Below the pieces are notes generated by a model, which had not been told where the DNA came from, made no database searches, and saw nothing but the letters and a program-made list of their open reading frames with translations. Shown here one piece after another: positions 10,886 to 20,507 of a stretch of 24,745 nt of DNA. The stretch lies in IMG/VR virus record IMGVR_UViG_3300047326_000020, positions 1 through 24,745 of that record; one strand, written 5' to 3'. This DNA comes from a virus. Position numbers and translations under genes: made by a program. Position 1 is the stretch's first letter, and each line of letters opens with the position of its first letter.

Positions 10886-13423
10886 TTACCGGGCCATCGG
10901 TATGCGGCAGGCGACCTGGATCAGATCGCCGGACGGTATGTTGGTGGTGTTGATCGCAAAATTCGCGCCGGTCGTCGCATTTTGAAAGTTCAACGTCCAG
11001 CGGTTGGCCGTTATGCCGTTGACGTTCACACTTTGCAGCGAGCAGATGACGGTGAGCGCCGTACCGCTCGAATTGTCGGTGATGACCGCGACCGGCATCG
11101 AGTCGCCCACCCGCTGCGTCGCAGAGCCGCCGCTCGCCGGCCAGCGCGGGGTATCGAAGATCACTGCGTTGGTCTCGACGGTGGAGATCTTCGCGCCCGC
11201 GGCGAAGGCCGTGCTCGCATCCGCGCCGGTGGGAGTGTTGGTGAGCGAGTTGCTCGCCGCGTTGATGCATTGGATCAGCGACGAGTTCATCGCGTTGCCG
11301 CCGGGCTCGGCAAACCGGTGTTGGAATGTGCCGGCGGTGTTGACCAGGCGGAACGTGAACGCCTGGTCGGTCTGGCCGTAGTTGTCGGAGAAGAAGTTCC
11401 CCTCGCCGCCATGCCCGTAGGGCAGCGTCGTCACCGTCCAGTAGGTGGAGTTCGGCGGTGCATTGCCGGTGGTCGCCAGGATGCAGATGTAGTTGGTGCC
11501 GCTCGAGGAGACGACGTTCCCCGGGCTGTAGGCGGTGGCCGCGTTGTAGGCCGTGACCGCGGTCGCGTTGCCGCCGAAGTACGAGCCGTCCGCGCGTAGG
11601 AAGTTGCCGTTCGATACGGTGTCGGTGCCGCTCCCCGTGCCCGCAGTGGTGAACGCGTAGTTCACCCCGATCAGCGCCCAGGTGGTGGCCGAGCCGCCGA
11701 AGGTCACCCAGTTGGAGAGCGCGCCGCCGGCGGCCGCATAGTTGGTGCTCGAGAACACCGGATTGATGACCGTGCAGTTGCCGCCTAAGTTGAGCGGCGT
11801 GCTCCCGCTCTGCGGCGCCTCGATCTCGAGGCCGTCGATGAGCGAGCCCACCGCCGAGATGTTGATGCCCGTGCCGCCGCTGCCAGGCGCGACGCAAGTC
11901 AGGTCGTAGATGCGCCCGTAACTGCCGGCGAAGAGGAGGCCGCTCTGGTTGGCCTGGCCGTTCATCGTGATCTCGAGCATGTCGATGTAGGCGACGTTCT
12001 GGTTCACGTTGACGTGATAGCCAGAGCTCGCGCAGGCGCAGTCCCGCACCGCGCAGCGGGTCATGTAGCCGGCGGTGCCCCACTGGATGGTGTAGCCGAT
12101 CTTGATGCCGTTGGTCATCCCGGGGCTCGCCGCGTAGGCGCAGTACCAGGTCAGGTCCTCGAGCATGATCTTGGCAGCGTTGCCGGTATCGCCGAACCAC
12201 ACCCCGGTAGTGCCGGTCTTCGCGAGCAGGCCCCCGACGTTGCGGCCTGAGCCCACCAGCCGCGTCGCCGGCGGCATGCTCTGCGCGCCGGTGAGGTACG
12301 TGCCCGGGCCGAACTTGATCGGAATCAGGCCCACCATCAGGCCGGATCCGCCGGCGCACGCCAGGAGCGCCGCGGCGATCGCTGCCGTGCAGTCGGTGCC
12401 GGAAGTCGTGATGGTGCCGTTCGAGCCGATCTGGCTGTCCCCTCGAGCTCCCCACCACTCCGGATACGCCTCGTTGCACGACCCGGCCGCGAACACCACG
12501 GCGCCGGCGCCCTCGAAGCACGTCTGTTTCGGCGCTTGAAAGAGGCCGTTGATGGTCAACGTCTTGCCGGAAGCGATGTTGATCGAGCCCGAGATCACCG
12601 AGAGCAGCACCGTGTTGGTGGTATCGCTCCCCGAGCTCACCGTCGCCGCCGGGATGGTCACGCTGCTCGCGATCGCCAGGAGCGAATTCACCGTCACCGG
12701 ATTGCCGATCGGCACGCCGCTCGCGAGCTGCTGCGCCTGCAGGATGGCGGCCGTGAAGCCCGCGGTCGCATCCGTCGTGCCGGGCGTCGTGTTGGTGAAG
12801 TAGCGGTCGACTTGGCCCGGGGGCAGGCTGGTGTTGGCGGGCGTGACGCCCGCCTGGATCTCGGCCGCGGTCTGGCCGTAGAAGGCCGCGGCCTGGCTGC
12901 CGATCAGCTGCCACTCGGTGCCGTCGTACTCGATGCGGTAGATGCCGTTCGCGACGATCGCGCCGGCGTTGATCGCGTTCGAGGCGGGAAAGGTGATGTT
13001 CTTCGCCGCGAGCCCGTTGTAGGCATAGGTCGACGGGCCCGTGTTGGTGTTGGCCGCTTTGAAGGAGGTCCGGAGTCCCGTGCGCAGCGCCTTCTCCATC
13101 GTCGAGTTCGAGGTCGCGTAGGCGTTCACGCTGCCCGTGTCGGCGTAGGTGATCTGCGGGGTGCCGTCGAAAATCGAGACCGGGCTCTGAGTCTTGAACA
13201 CGGTCGAGTTCTTCGACATGACCAGGTTGTAGTCCCCGTCTGCCACGAAGAACGAGAACTGACCATCGGAGCCGGTGACCACCGTCGAGGTGGCGATCGG
13301 CGTGAGCCCGTTGTCCGAGAAGATCGAGGCGTTGCCGCCGCCCAGGTAGTTCTGCACCAGCACGGTCGCGCCCACGAGCGCGTTGCCTTGGACGTCCTGC
13401 AGGGTGTCGATGTATTGCTTCAT
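10886..13423 (-). CDS. Tailspike / receptor-binding protein with beta-helix and carbohydrate-binding insert
   Basis: An 845-aa protein. Residues 1-90 resemble a carboxypeptidase-regulatory-like sandwich (VLVQNYLGGGNASIFSDNG), probably the particle anchor. EAYPEWWGARGD at 318-329 is the usual entry to a right-handed parallel beta-helix of pectate-lyase type, and Asn/Gly-rich repeats follow to about residue 600. Residues 625-664 (AYNAATAYSPGNVV and YWTV) match the AYxxxxxYxxGxxV...W pattern of chitin- or cellulose-binding modules. The last 180 residues are a separate beta domain, possibly for trimer assembly. It likely binds, and perhaps cleaves, host surface polysaccharide. No catalytic residue can be assigned. 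Confidence 0.8.
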   Translation of the reverse strand: MKQYIDTLQDVQGNALVGATVLVQNYLGGGNASIFSDNGLTPIATSTVVTGSDGQFSFFVADGDYNLVMSKNSTVFKTQSPVSIFDGTPQITYADTGSVNAYATSNSTMEKALRTGLRTSFKAANTNTGPSTYAYNGLAAKNITFPASNAINAGAIVANGIYRIEYDGTEWQLIGSQAAAFYGQTAAEIQAGVTPANTSLPPGQVDRYFTNTTPGTTDATAGFTAAILQAQQLASGVPIGNPVTVNSLLAIASSVTIPAATVSSGSDTTNTVLLSVISGSINIASGKTLTINGLFQAPKQTCFEGAGAVVFAAGSCNEAYPEWWGARGDSQIGSNGTITTSGTDCTAAIAAALLACAGGSGLMVGLIPIKFGPGTYLTGAQSMPPATRLVGSGRNVGGLLAKTGTTGVWFGDTGNAAKIMLEDLTWYCAYAASPGMTNGIKIGYTIQWGTAGYMTRCAVRDCACASSGYHVNVNQNVAYIDMLEITMNGQANQSGLLFAGSYGRIYDLTCVAPGSGGTGINISAVGSLIDGLEIEAPQSGSTPLNLGGNCTVINPVFSSTNYAAAGGALSNWVTFGGSATTWALIGVNYAFTTAGTGSGTDTVSNGNFLRADGSYFGGNATAVTAYNAATAYSPGNVVSSSGTNYICILATTGNAPPNSTYWTVTTLPYGHGGEGNFFSDNYGQTDQAFTFRLVNTAGTFQHRFAEPGGNAMNSSLIQCINAASNSLTNTPTGADASTAFAAGAKISTVETNAVIFDTPRWPASGGSATQRVGDSMPVAVITDNSSGTALTVICSLQSVNVNGITANRWTLNFQNATTGANFAINTTNIPSGDLIQVACRIPMAR

Positions 13424-13426
13424 GGG

Positions 13427-14428
13427 TTAGGCCGTCACGTAGCTGAAGGAGGCGGGGTAGAGCCGCTTGGTGCCGCTGGTGGTCCACACCCCACCCGCGT
13501 TGTTCGGGATGATCATCACGTTCGAGCCGCCGATCTGGGTCGGGATGATCAGATAGGCGCCGAGGCCGAGCGTCGAGTTGTCCTCGGCCGCCATCACCGG
13601 CGAGTAGATTTGCTGCGAGACGCCCTGGATCCCGTTGGCCCAGCCCTGCAGGTAGAACTCGTTCGAGTTCGAGGTGAGCGCGCCGGTGTCGGGGATCGAC
13701 ACGGTGACCATCGTGCCGTTCACCACATAGCGCACGGTCAGCGTCGGCTGCGTGGTCGCGCCGATCACCGTGACGACGAAGGTGCCGGAACTCCCGAAGA
13801 GGTTGGTCTGACGCAGGTACCGCCCGGGGCTACCGCTCGCGATCGAGTTCGGCTTGATGGTGGTGAGCCCATTGTCGTCGGTCGCCGTCGACGTCGCGGA
13901 CCAGTAGAACAAGCCGCCGTTGCCATCGTTGACGAGCGTGCCGCCCTCGAGGTCGATCACGAGCGTCTGGCCGGCAGCGAGTGAGGGCACCTGCGCAGCG
14001 CGCACCGTCGCGAGCACATCGTAGCTGCGCATTGCGTTCGCGACGATGTCGGCACCGCCCAGCACGCTCGGCGTCGAGACGGTCGAGAGGAGCGCGAGCA
14101 GCGTCGACGGGTCATTGATCGCGGTGAGGTTGTCGATCGACATCACGAAGTTCGAGCTCGAGTCGAGGATCACCATCTTGTGCGCGGTGCCCTGCGGCAC
14201 CCAGCAAGCGACTGGTGCGCCGCCGACGCTCTGCAGCCGCCCAGCGGGCGAGAGCGAGATCGGATTCTGGTTCTGCGTTGTGCCGGTCGAATCGGTGTAC
14301 GTGGTGACGGGCGTCGTCGTTCCCGCGAGGTAGGTTTCGACCGAGCCGCCGGCGAGTGGGATCCCGATGTTCGAGAACATCTGAATCAGGAGCGTGATCG
14401 GCGACATGTAGTACGTGGTGGTGGCCAT
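13427..14428 (-). CDS. Tail fibre / particle-anchored adaptor
   Basis: A 333-aa protein with the N-terminal block GIPLAGGSVETYLAGTTTPV and a following TYTDSTGT-x-NQNPISL. The pattern G-x-PLAGGxVxTYxAGTTTPxxTYTD recurs at the N-termini of podophage tail fibres and spikes, where it makes the particle-binding part. The rest is Ser/Thr/Asn/Gly-rich and beta-structured. It starts at ATG 14428 and ends three bases before the tailspike ATG. It may carry the tailspike or be a second receptor-binding protein. Confidence 0.75.
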   Translation of the reverse strand: MATTTYYMSPITLLIQMFSNIGIPLAGGSVETYLAGTTTPVTTYTDSTGTTQNQNPISLSPAGRLQSVGGAPVACWVPQGTAHKMVILDSSSNFVMSIDNLTAINDPSTLLALLSTVSTPSVLGGADIVANAMRSYDVLATVRAAQVPSLAAGQTLVIDLEGGTLVNDGNGGLFYWSATSTATDDNGLTTIKPNSIASGSPGRYLRQTNLFGSSGTFVVTVIGATTQPTLTVRYVVNGTMVTVSIPDTGALTSNSNEFYLQGWANGIQGVSQQIYSPVMAAEDNSTLGLGAYLIIPTQIGGSNVMIIPNNAGGVWTTSGTKRLYPASFSYVTA

Positions 14429-14431
14429 GGC

Positions 14432-15757
14432 TCACTCGTAGGTGAATTCTGTTGCGTAACCGTGCGCCTTGAGTTTCGGGAGCTCCTCCGCGAGCTTCTC
14501 CCCGATGTCATCGCGATAGATCATGTTCGGGATGTGGAGCTCTTTGAGCGTGCCGTACGCACGCTCGGTCGCGCGCTTCACCGTCGAGCCCTGGCCGGAC
14601 ACCACGCAGATGTAGTCCCCGGTCGTGCACCACATCGGCTTTTCCGCCACCTTGTTGTCGCCGTCCATCTGCGGGAGGGTCTCGATCTTGACGGCTTGCG
14701 GCGACAGGTAGCCCTCGTTCTTCGCTGTGACACCATAGATCGGGATGCCATCGAGCTCGGCCTTGGTCGCTTTCGAGTACGGGTAGTCGGGCTGCGCGAT
14801 CACCACGCCGCACGCGATCTTAGGTTTCACCTCGAGGGAGTCGATCCCATGGCAGGCGTCCAGCATCCACTCGACCGGATCGTCTTTATGGCACCCCCAC
14901 ATGATGTTCGCGGCCGGCCACCCGAGCCGCATGGTGAACTCCAAGGGCATCGCCTGGCCCTGCTCGTTCACGATGCAATTGACGTCGATGTCGCCCAGGT
15001 GCCCGAGCTCGACGAGTGCCTCCTCGAGGGGCGCGAGTACTTCTGTGCCGAGCTTCGATGTCGATACGTATTTCATGACGGTCCCGGCCTCGCCGCAATT
15101 CGGACCCGCATCGCCGGAGAGGAGCTTCTTAAACTCGAAGTTCTCGTTGTAGGGACCGACGAAGCCGTCCTTGCCCATCCAGCGCGAGACACCCATCTCC
15201 ACGCCCGGCACGAAGGTCTGCAGCATCACCGCGCCTTTCGGGTTCATCTTGAGGCGCTGCCAGCGATCGAGGCGCGCGACCATATCCGCCGCGGACTTCG
15301 CGACGTAGGAGAGACTCTTGTCGTCCTCATCGCCGAGCGTCTTGAAGACATACCGCTCGCCGGTCTTCATCACGTGCGCGCGGGCCGCTTCCAGGGTCGC
15401 AAACTCTTCGTAGGGCGGCACCTCGATCCCGTGCTTCTCGAAGAACGCCATCCCCAGGGCTCGCTTCACTTCGAGGGCTGCCGACCGTACCGACGGACCG
15501 AAGATCGGAAAGCCCATTTTCTTCAGGCTGTCGAGCTTCGCCATGAACTCGTGGTTGCCGGTCGGCACGATGAGATCCGCCCACTTGGCCTCGGCTAGCC
15601 AGTTCTCGACGCGCTCGATGTGCTTGAAGCCGAGCCCCGTCTCCTTGTGGTTCTCCTTCGACATCCAGATCTTGACCTGGTGGCCGGCCTTCGCCGCGCG
15701 CACTGCGAGACCCATGCCCTCGCCCACCGAGTCTAAGTTGATGATCAGCACCTTCAC
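14432..15757 (-). CDS. PurD-like ATP-grasp ligase
   Basis: A 441-aa protein organised like phosphoribosylamine-glycine ligase (PurD). It has an N-terminal nucleotide-fold strand MKVLIINLDSVGEG, a middle domain, and the ATP-grasp region from about residue 100. GERYVFKTL carries the ATP-binding Lys strand, GAVMLQTFVPGVEM the second lobe. DIDVNCIVNEQG plus LEFTMRLGWP is the metal-binding acidic strand, comparable to EFNxRFGDPE of PurD. A GTG start at 15757 overlaps the previous stop (GTGA). The family joins a carboxylate to an amine. Its position among virion genes argues against housekeeping purine synthesis; the real substrate is unknown. Confidence 0.8.
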   Translation of the reverse strand: MKVLIINLDSVGEGMGLAVRAAKAGHQVKIWMSKENHKETGLGFKHIERVENWLAEAKWADLIVPTGNHEFMAKLDSLKKMGFPIFGPSVRSAALEVKRALGMAFFEKHGIEVPPYEEFATLEAARAHVMKTGERYVFKTLGDEDDKSLSYVAKSAADMVARLDRWQRLKMNPKGAVMLQTFVPGVEMGVSRWMGKDGFVGPYNENFEFKKLLSGDAGPNCGEAGTVMKYVSTSKLGTEVLAPLEEALVELGHLGDIDVNCIVNEQGQAMPLEFTMRLGWPAANIMWGCHKDDPVEWMLDACHGIDSLEVKPKIACGVVIAQPDYPYSKATKAELDGIPIYGVTAKNEGYLSPQAVKIETLPQMDGDNKVAEKPMWCTTGDYICVVSGQGSTVKRATERAYGTLKELHIPNMIYRDDIGEKLAEELPKLKAHGYATEFTYE

Positions 15758-17841
15758 TGCTGCTGATCCGGAGGCGGATTGCGCAGTGCCTCACCGATCG
15801 TAGGGGCGCCGGCGGGCGCCGCGCGCTTGACCGCGGCCGCGTTCCGCCGGCGTTTCTGCGACCTGGTCGCGCCCTTCGCCTCATCGACCAACGGATCAGA
15901 GACCGCCGCACGTCCCTGGCGCGCATCCTCGCCCGCCTTGTAGAGCTTGGTGACGGCACCCGCGACGGTCTTTGCAACGCCGCCGGCGAACGGGATCTCG
16001 GCGACCTTATCGAGCATGGAGACCAGGCGCGGCACGGTGTCGGAGCCCGCGACGCGACCCGATGGCGTGGTGCGCACGTCTTGTACGAGCTGGTTGATAT
16101 CGCGCAGCCGCTTCACCTGCTCGGGGCTGAACAGCTGCTCGATCTTGCCGTCCTTGTCGAGCTCGTTGAAGAGGTTGCGAAACGAGGAGTTGAACTGCGT
16201 CGTCCCACCCTCGTTTTCGATCTCACGCTTGCCGGTCGCCGCCTCTTTCAGCTTGTCGATTACACCGCCGCGCAGATCCTTCATCGCCTGGCTGTCCTCG
16301 CCGAGCGTCGTCTTCAGGCGCCCGATATCTTCGGAGCTCGAGCGCAGCACCTTGTCGACGGTATCCTCGAGCGCGACGTGCCGGTCGATGCGAGTCGCGT
16401 CCGTGCCGAGCTTCTCATTGATGCGGGTGTCTTCAAACTCGAGCTTGTGCTTCTTGAAAGCGTCGCGCGCCGCGGTCCAGGCCTTCGCCGCCTCGGGCAC
16501 TTCCTCGAAGCTCTTGTCGATCGCCTTGATCACCTCGCCGGCGTAGTGCGCGTTGTCGCCGCCGCCCTTCGCGATCGACACCGCCTTCTTCCGGAGGTCA
16601 TCGAGCTCTTGGAGCTTGATCGGTCGCCGCGCCACGATCGGCTCGCCGCCCTGCGTGGGCGCGTTCGGATCGGGTGGCACCTCACTCTCAATGCCCGCCT
16701 TCTTCAGCCACTGATTCACCCAGCCCAGGTGCTGGATCGCCGGGTTCAACACCTCGGGGTTGCCGCGCACGAATTCGTACATCGGATCCGGGGACACCTT
16801 CGCTTCGGGCTCGGTCTCGCGCGCGGTCTTGTAGAGCGTGTCGTAGTTCTTCTTCGAGGCGCGGATCTTCGCGCGCAGGCCCTCATCCTGCACGCTTTTG
16901 CCCACACCCTCGCGAGTCTTTGCGACTGCACCGGTCGACTCGCGCACGCTGTCGACGAGTTGGTGGAGACGCGTGTCCTGATCGGCCTTGGTGTCGCGGA
17001 TCCCTTTGCCCGCGTCCGACTTGACTAGGTTTTCTTCTCGCGTGATTTGTGCGAGATCCCGGGTAACCTGGCCACGGGTCCCTTTAAGGCCCGCCGCATC
17101 CATCCGAGCCTTGCGCGCCACGGCCGCGGGGTCGAGACGATCCAGACTCGCACTGTCCTTTGCGATCGTTGTGATCGTGTCCTTGAGCCCCTGAGATAGG
17201 CCATTCCAATCCACACCAACACGATCGCGTACATAGGCTTCGGCTCTCTCGGCGGCGGAGGTTGCGCGCGCAGCGCCTGATGTTGCGCCTCCGGCAGCAC
17301 TGGTGTCACGCCCGACGACGCGCCCTACTTTGCCGGCGAGCTCGGGCGCGAGCGCCGCGGGGATAGCCTGAATCGCGGTGTTGACACCGGCACCTACGAG
17401 CGGTGAGCCCGTGAGGTCGGTCGCCTTCTTGCCCGCCCAGTCCGCACCTTGCGCGAGCTTGTTGAAGGGGAGCGCGGCGGTCTCGGTGGTCGCCTGGCCG
17501 AGCTCGGTGCGCGGTCGGTAGGTGAGCGCGTCCTGCACCTGGGTAACGCGGTCGGCCGCCGAGGTGTTGTCCTTCGAGGGCGCGACCAGGTTGTGGATCC
17601 CCTGGCCGATGCCGGCGAGCCCGCCGGCGGCGGTCGCGAGGAGGCCGGAGCCGAGCGATGCGCCCGCCTCGAGCGGAGCAGCGACCGCTTCGCCATAGGC
17701 CTTCGCACCGCGCGCGACCAGGCCGGGCTTCTGCTCGCCGCGCGTCTTGAGGTATGACCCGAGGCGCTGCACCGCCGCCGTGTCGCCGGCTTTATCGGCA
17801 TTGCGGATCGCGGTGTAGATCTGATCGTCGGTCGCTTCCAC
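15754..17841 (-). CDS. Probable DNA-ejection / internal virion protein, 695 aa
   Basis: A large, mostly helical protein. An N-terminal Gly/Ala-rich amphipathic region (LEAGASLGSGLLATAAGGLA, near residues 57-76) is followed by a long charged helical body (about 190-600) and a basic C-terminus (RSQKRRRNAAAVKRAA). The combination of membrane-active Gly-rich helices and long coiled stretches matches P22 gp16/gp20-type ejection proteins by style, and the gene is third of three in the expected cluster. A GTG start at 17841 lies one base after the preceding stop. Sequence identity to any named member is not evident by eye. Confidence 0.65.
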   Translation of the reverse strand: MEATDDQIYTAIRNADKAGDTAAVQRLGSYLKTRGEQKPGLVARGAKAYGEAVAAPLEAGASLGSGLLATAAGGLAGIGQGIHNLVAPSKDNTSAADRVTQVQDALTYRPRTELGQATTETAALPFNKLAQGADWAGKKATDLTGSPLVGAGVNTAIQAIPAALAPELAGKVGRVVGRDTSAAGGATSGAARATSAAERAEAYVRDRVGVDWNGLSQGLKDTITTIAKDSASLDRLDPAAVARKARMDAAGLKGTRGQVTRDLAQITREENLVKSDAGKGIRDTKADQDTRLHQLVDSVRESTGAVAKTREGVGKSVQDEGLRAKIRASKKNYDTLYKTARETEPEAKVSPDPMYEFVRGNPEVLNPAIQHLGWVNQWLKKAGIESEVPPDPNAPTQGGEPIVARRPIKLQELDDLRKKAVSIAKGGGDNAHYAGEVIKAIDKSFEEVPEAAKAWTAARDAFKKHKLEFEDTRINEKLGTDATRIDRHVALEDTVDKVLRSSSEDIGRLKTTLGEDSQAMKDLRGGVIDKLKEAATGKREIENEGGTTQFNSSFRNLFNELDKDGKIEQLFSPEQVKRLRDINQLVQDVRTTPSGRVAGSDTVPRLVSMLDKVAEIPFAGGVAKTVAGAVTKLYKAGEDARQGRAAVSDPLVDEAKGATRSQKRRRNAAAVKRAAPAGAPTIGEALRNPPPDQQQ

Positions 17842-17842
17842 C

Positions 17843-19330
17843 TCACTGCACCCCGTGCTTCGCCAGAATCGCCGCGATGTCGTCGGGGACTTGCTGCTTG
17901 GGTCCCGAGGCGCCCTGGCCAGGACGTCGCGCGGGCGGTGCAGCGGGCGGGGTGACGCCCGGCGTGGTGCTCGCGCCTCCGGTGCCCGGGATCGCGGCGC
18001 CTGACACCTCGCCGATGGTGCCAGCGGCCGCTTCCTTCGCGCCCGCGCCCTCCTCGTTCACCGCCTTCACCAGTGTCTGGATGTTCTGATCGGTCAAGCG
18101 CGCATCGAAGAGCTCGTGGATGTGCTCGCGCTTGTCCTTGTCGGTGCCGCCGCGCGCCGCGAGTTGATCGTAGGCGTTATTGAGCGCCTGGAGCTTGACC
18201 TTCAGGCGCAGGAGCTGCGGGTTGTTGAGCTCCTTCTCGCCCCTCTGTAACAGGCCGTTGATCGTGAGGCTCTGGCTCTCGCGCGGCAGATCCTTCGAGG
18301 CCTCGAGCACCTGGCGGCCAAAGGGCTCGATCTCGTTCACCGCGACCGACACCTTGCCGATCTGCGTGCCGGCGGTCTGCGCGGCCTTGGTCTCGGCCGT
18401 GAGCTTCAACTTCCCGGACTTGATGCCGTCCGCGATCTCGCCGGCGGTCATGTCGGGATGCGCCTTGAAGAGGCCGTCGACGGTCGCTTTGATCTGCTGC
18501 TGGGAGCGCAGACCCGCGGGCAGCGAGACGTTGCGATCGGCGAGGGCGGCCAGGAGCTCGGATTCGCGGTCATCGAATCCCTGGCTCTTCAACGCCGCGA
18601 CCTTCTCCGACGCTCGATCGTGCCGCTCCTTCTCGTCCTCCGCGCGATCGCGCGTCCCTTGGGCCGCGGCGCCGGTGTCGGCCTTCATCTGCTCGATGCG
18701 CTGTTTGATCGCCGCCTGCCCTTGCTTCGACTTGGCTTCGAACCCCTCGAGCGTCGCGAGCCCGATCGGCCCCTGCTTCGAGGCGGCCTGGATCTGCTGG
18801 ATGACCTGCGGGGAGAGTGCGCTCTCGCCGTTCGGGAGCTTCGTCCCCTGCAGCTGCTGGAGCGCCCTGGGGAGCTGCTGCGCGACGTAGGCATCCGCCG
18901 CCTGCTGTCCGCTCGTCTGCTTGATCTGACGCGCCTGGGCGACGATCGGGTCGATCGCCGAGACGATCACGCCTTGCTGGTGGTCCAAGAGCTCGTACTG
19001 ATCGAGCTGCGCCTGGATCTTGCCGGAGGAGAGCTTCGCCGCGTTCGACTGGAAGTCCATCGCCGCGCGCGGGCTCACCTTCTGGAGCTTCTCCGCGGTC
19101 TCGAGCACACCCTGCGGTGTGTCGTACTTCGCGCCCTTCAGGATCTCGTTCGCTTTGACGTCCTCGTCCTCCTTGCGATTCGCCTGGCGCATGGCGAGCT
19201 TGTTCATCTGCTCGCGATCGAGCGCGTCGCGGATGGTGAGGCCGGCCTCGGCGCCTTTGACGGCCGAGCCCGGGATGTCTATGCCTCCCAGGTTGCCGAT
19301 CTGCGAGATGCTGTTCGGGTCGATGGCCAT
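17843..19330 (-). CDS. Probable DNA-ejection / internal virion protein, 495 aa
   Basis: An almost entirely helical, Gln/Ala/Lys-rich protein (for example KIQAQLDQYELLDHQQG and ERHDRASEKVAALKSQG). A Pro/Gly-rich segment at about residues 445-480 precedes a short conserved-looking tail, PDDIAAILAKHG. The ATG at 19330 has AGGA upstream. This composition, length and place between the gp7-like and 695-aa proteins fit the middle ejection protein (P22 gp20 position) that enters the host with the DNA. The assignment rests on order and composition. Confidence 0.65.
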   Translation of the reverse strand: MAIDPNSISQIGNLGGIDIPGSAVKGAEAGLTIRDALDREQMNKLAMRQANRKEDEDVKANEILKGAKYDTPQGVLETAEKLQKVSPRAAMDFQSNAAKLSSGKIQAQLDQYELLDHQQGVIVSAIDPIVAQARQIKQTSGQQAADAYVAQQLPRALQQLQGTKLPNGESALSPQVIQQIQAASKQGPIGLATLEGFEAKSKQGQAAIKQRIEQMKADTGAAAQGTRDRAEDEKERHDRASEKVAALKSQGFDDRESELLAALADRNVSLPAGLRSQQQIKATVDGLFKAHPDMTAGEIADGIKSGKLKLTAETKAAQTAGTQIGKVSVAVNEIEPFGRQVLEASKDLPRESQSLTINGLLQRGEKELNNPQLLRLKVKLQALNNAYDQLAARGGTDKDKREHIHELFDARLTDQNIQTLVKAVNEEGAGAKEAAAGTIGEVSGAAIPGTGGASTTPGVTPPAAPPARRPGQGASGPKQQVPDDIAAILAKHGVQ

Positions 19331-19339
19331 GTCAGTTTC

Positions 19340-20050
19340 CTAATAAGGCGTGTTGATCAGGTAGCCGGCCTGGTTGCCACCGAGGGCCATGGTCCCGCCG
19401 CCACCACCGCCGCCAGCAACACCACCGCCGCCCTGATTCATGAGCGCGCCGATCGTCTGGTTCTCGACGTACTGGTTGCTCGAGTTGCCGATCGCGTTCG
19501 AGATGCCGGCGGCCTCACCTATATCAATGTTCGCGAGGTTATTGCCTTGATTGGTCGCGATGCTCGAGAGGTTGTTGCCGGTGTTCTGAATCGCGGCGCC
19601 GGTGTTGGAGGCGGCGTTCTGCCCGATCGTCACCGCATTTTGCGCATTCTGCAGCGCCTGCTCGTAGGTCTGGTCGGCGAGGCCGGTGTTGTACGAGTCG
19701 AGCGCGGTGAGCGTGTTGCCCGAGACGCCACCCGAGGCAGAGGCGGCGTTCAGGATGCCGGTCTCGCCCTGCTGCTTGGTGAACTGATAGCCGGGCGTGT
19801 TCTGCAGCGCTGTGAGCTCGCCGGCGGTCGCATTCGGACCGATGCCGAGCAGGTTCTGGTACTGAGTCATGGCCGAGGTGCCCAAGTCGGTGTAGGGCTT
19901 CTCTTGCGACTCCTGCTGCTCGAGCGCCCACTGCTGCTCGCCGGCGGCCGTGCTCGCCGCGTCCTTCGTGGCACCGGACGCCATCGAGCCCGCGACTCCC
20001 GTGCCGACTGCTGCCACCGCGCCTGCCGCTATAACTGCCGCCGCTACCAT
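19340..20050 (-). CDS. P22 gp7-like DNA transfer protein
   Basis: A 236-aa protein with a hydrophobic Ala/Val/Gly N-terminus (VAAAVIAAGAVAAVGTGVAG), then KPYTDLGTSAMTQYQNLLG and the block TAGELTALQNTPGYQFTKQQ, followed by Gln/Asn-rich helices and a Gly-rich tail. The LQNTPGYQFxxQQG block is a recurrent feature of podophage ejection proteins of the gp7 class. ATG at 20050 has GGAGG upstream. It is probably packaged inside the capsid and injected, helping DNA cross the envelope. Confidence 0.75.
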   Translation of the reverse strand: MVAAAVIAAGAVAAVGTGVAGSMASGATKDAASTAAGEQQWALEQQESQEKPYTDLGTSAMTQYQNLLGIGPNATAGELTALQNTPGYQFTKQQGETGILNAASASGGVSGNTLTALDSYNTGLADQTYEQALQNAQNAVTIGQNAASNTGAAIQNTGNNLSSIATNQGNNLANIDIGEAAGISNAIGNSSNQYVENQTIGALMNQGGGGVAGGGGGGGTMALGGNQAGYLINTPY

Positions 20051-20051
20051 G

Positions 20052-20507
20052 TCAGCCTCCGATCCATTTCGCGTAGTAGGTCTCGACCTTCGTAAAGCCG
20101 AGGCGCTCGAACATCCAGGCGGCCGAGAAGTGATCCTTCACGCCCGCGAAGATACGGTGCACGCCCCTCGCCCGCGCGAGCTTCTCGACGAGCGCGAACA
20201 TCTCGAGGCCCATGCGCGCGCCGCGTGCGTCCGGCCGCACCCAGTAGATGTCCGTGGTCAGCGTGATGCAGGTGCGGTAGTGCAGGCCCGGCGCAACAAA
20301 GTTCACGCTGTAGCCGGCGAGCGTGCCGTCCTCGCGCGCGGTTACCACCATCACCATCCCCGCCTCGTGCCGGCGCTGGTACTCGTTGTAGTCGGGATCG
20401 AGCGGCACCTGGTCCTTGTCGAGCGCGAGCTCCTTCCAGTGCGCCGGAAAGAGCGGCTTCGCCTCGAGGACAAACTCCGGGTATTGCTCCTCCTGCACGG
20501 TGATCAT
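20052..20507 (-). CDS. GNAT-family acetyltransferase
   Basis: A 151-aa GNAT protein. The acetyl-CoA pyrophosphate-binding loop is RGARMG at residues 95-100 (the family R/Q-x2-G-x-G/A site), placed after the strand TDIYWVRPDA and before the helix LEMFALVEKLARARG. HRIFAGV and AAWMFERLGF form the later motifs. ATG at 20507 overlaps the oxygenase stop (ATGA). Such GNATs appear in podophage virion operons. The acceptor, a virion or host protein or a small molecule, is unknown. Confidence 0.85.
   Translation of the reverse strand: MITVQEEQYPEFVLEAKPLFPAHWKELALDKDQVPLDPDYNEYQRRHEAGMVMVVTAREDGTLAGYSVNFVAPGLHYRTCITLTTDIYWVRPDARGARMGLEMFALVEKLARARGVHRIFAGVKDHFSAAWMFERLGFTKVETYYAKWIGG

Noticed and set aside
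10878-13487. An 869-codon minus-strand frame overlapping the tailspike
   Set aside because: It is Arg/His/Asp-rich with no recognisable domain, while the other frame gives a clear beta-helix tailspike.
12536-13984. A 482-codon plus-strand open frame, and similar long plus-strand frames at 246-1130, 14180-15598, 18458-20095 and 21900-22961
   Set aside because: They are Arg/His/Val-rich shadows opposite well-supported minus-strand genes, a normal effect of high GC at third codon positions.
10886-14428. Diversity-generating retroelement acting on the tail fibre or tailspike
   Set aside because: No reverse transcriptase gene or template/variable repeat pair is visible in the window.
14432-15757. 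Housekeeping purD in bacterial flanking DNA
   Set aside because: It overlaps a phage ejection-protein gene by 4 bases and lies within the virion operon; key PurD segments match only in outline.
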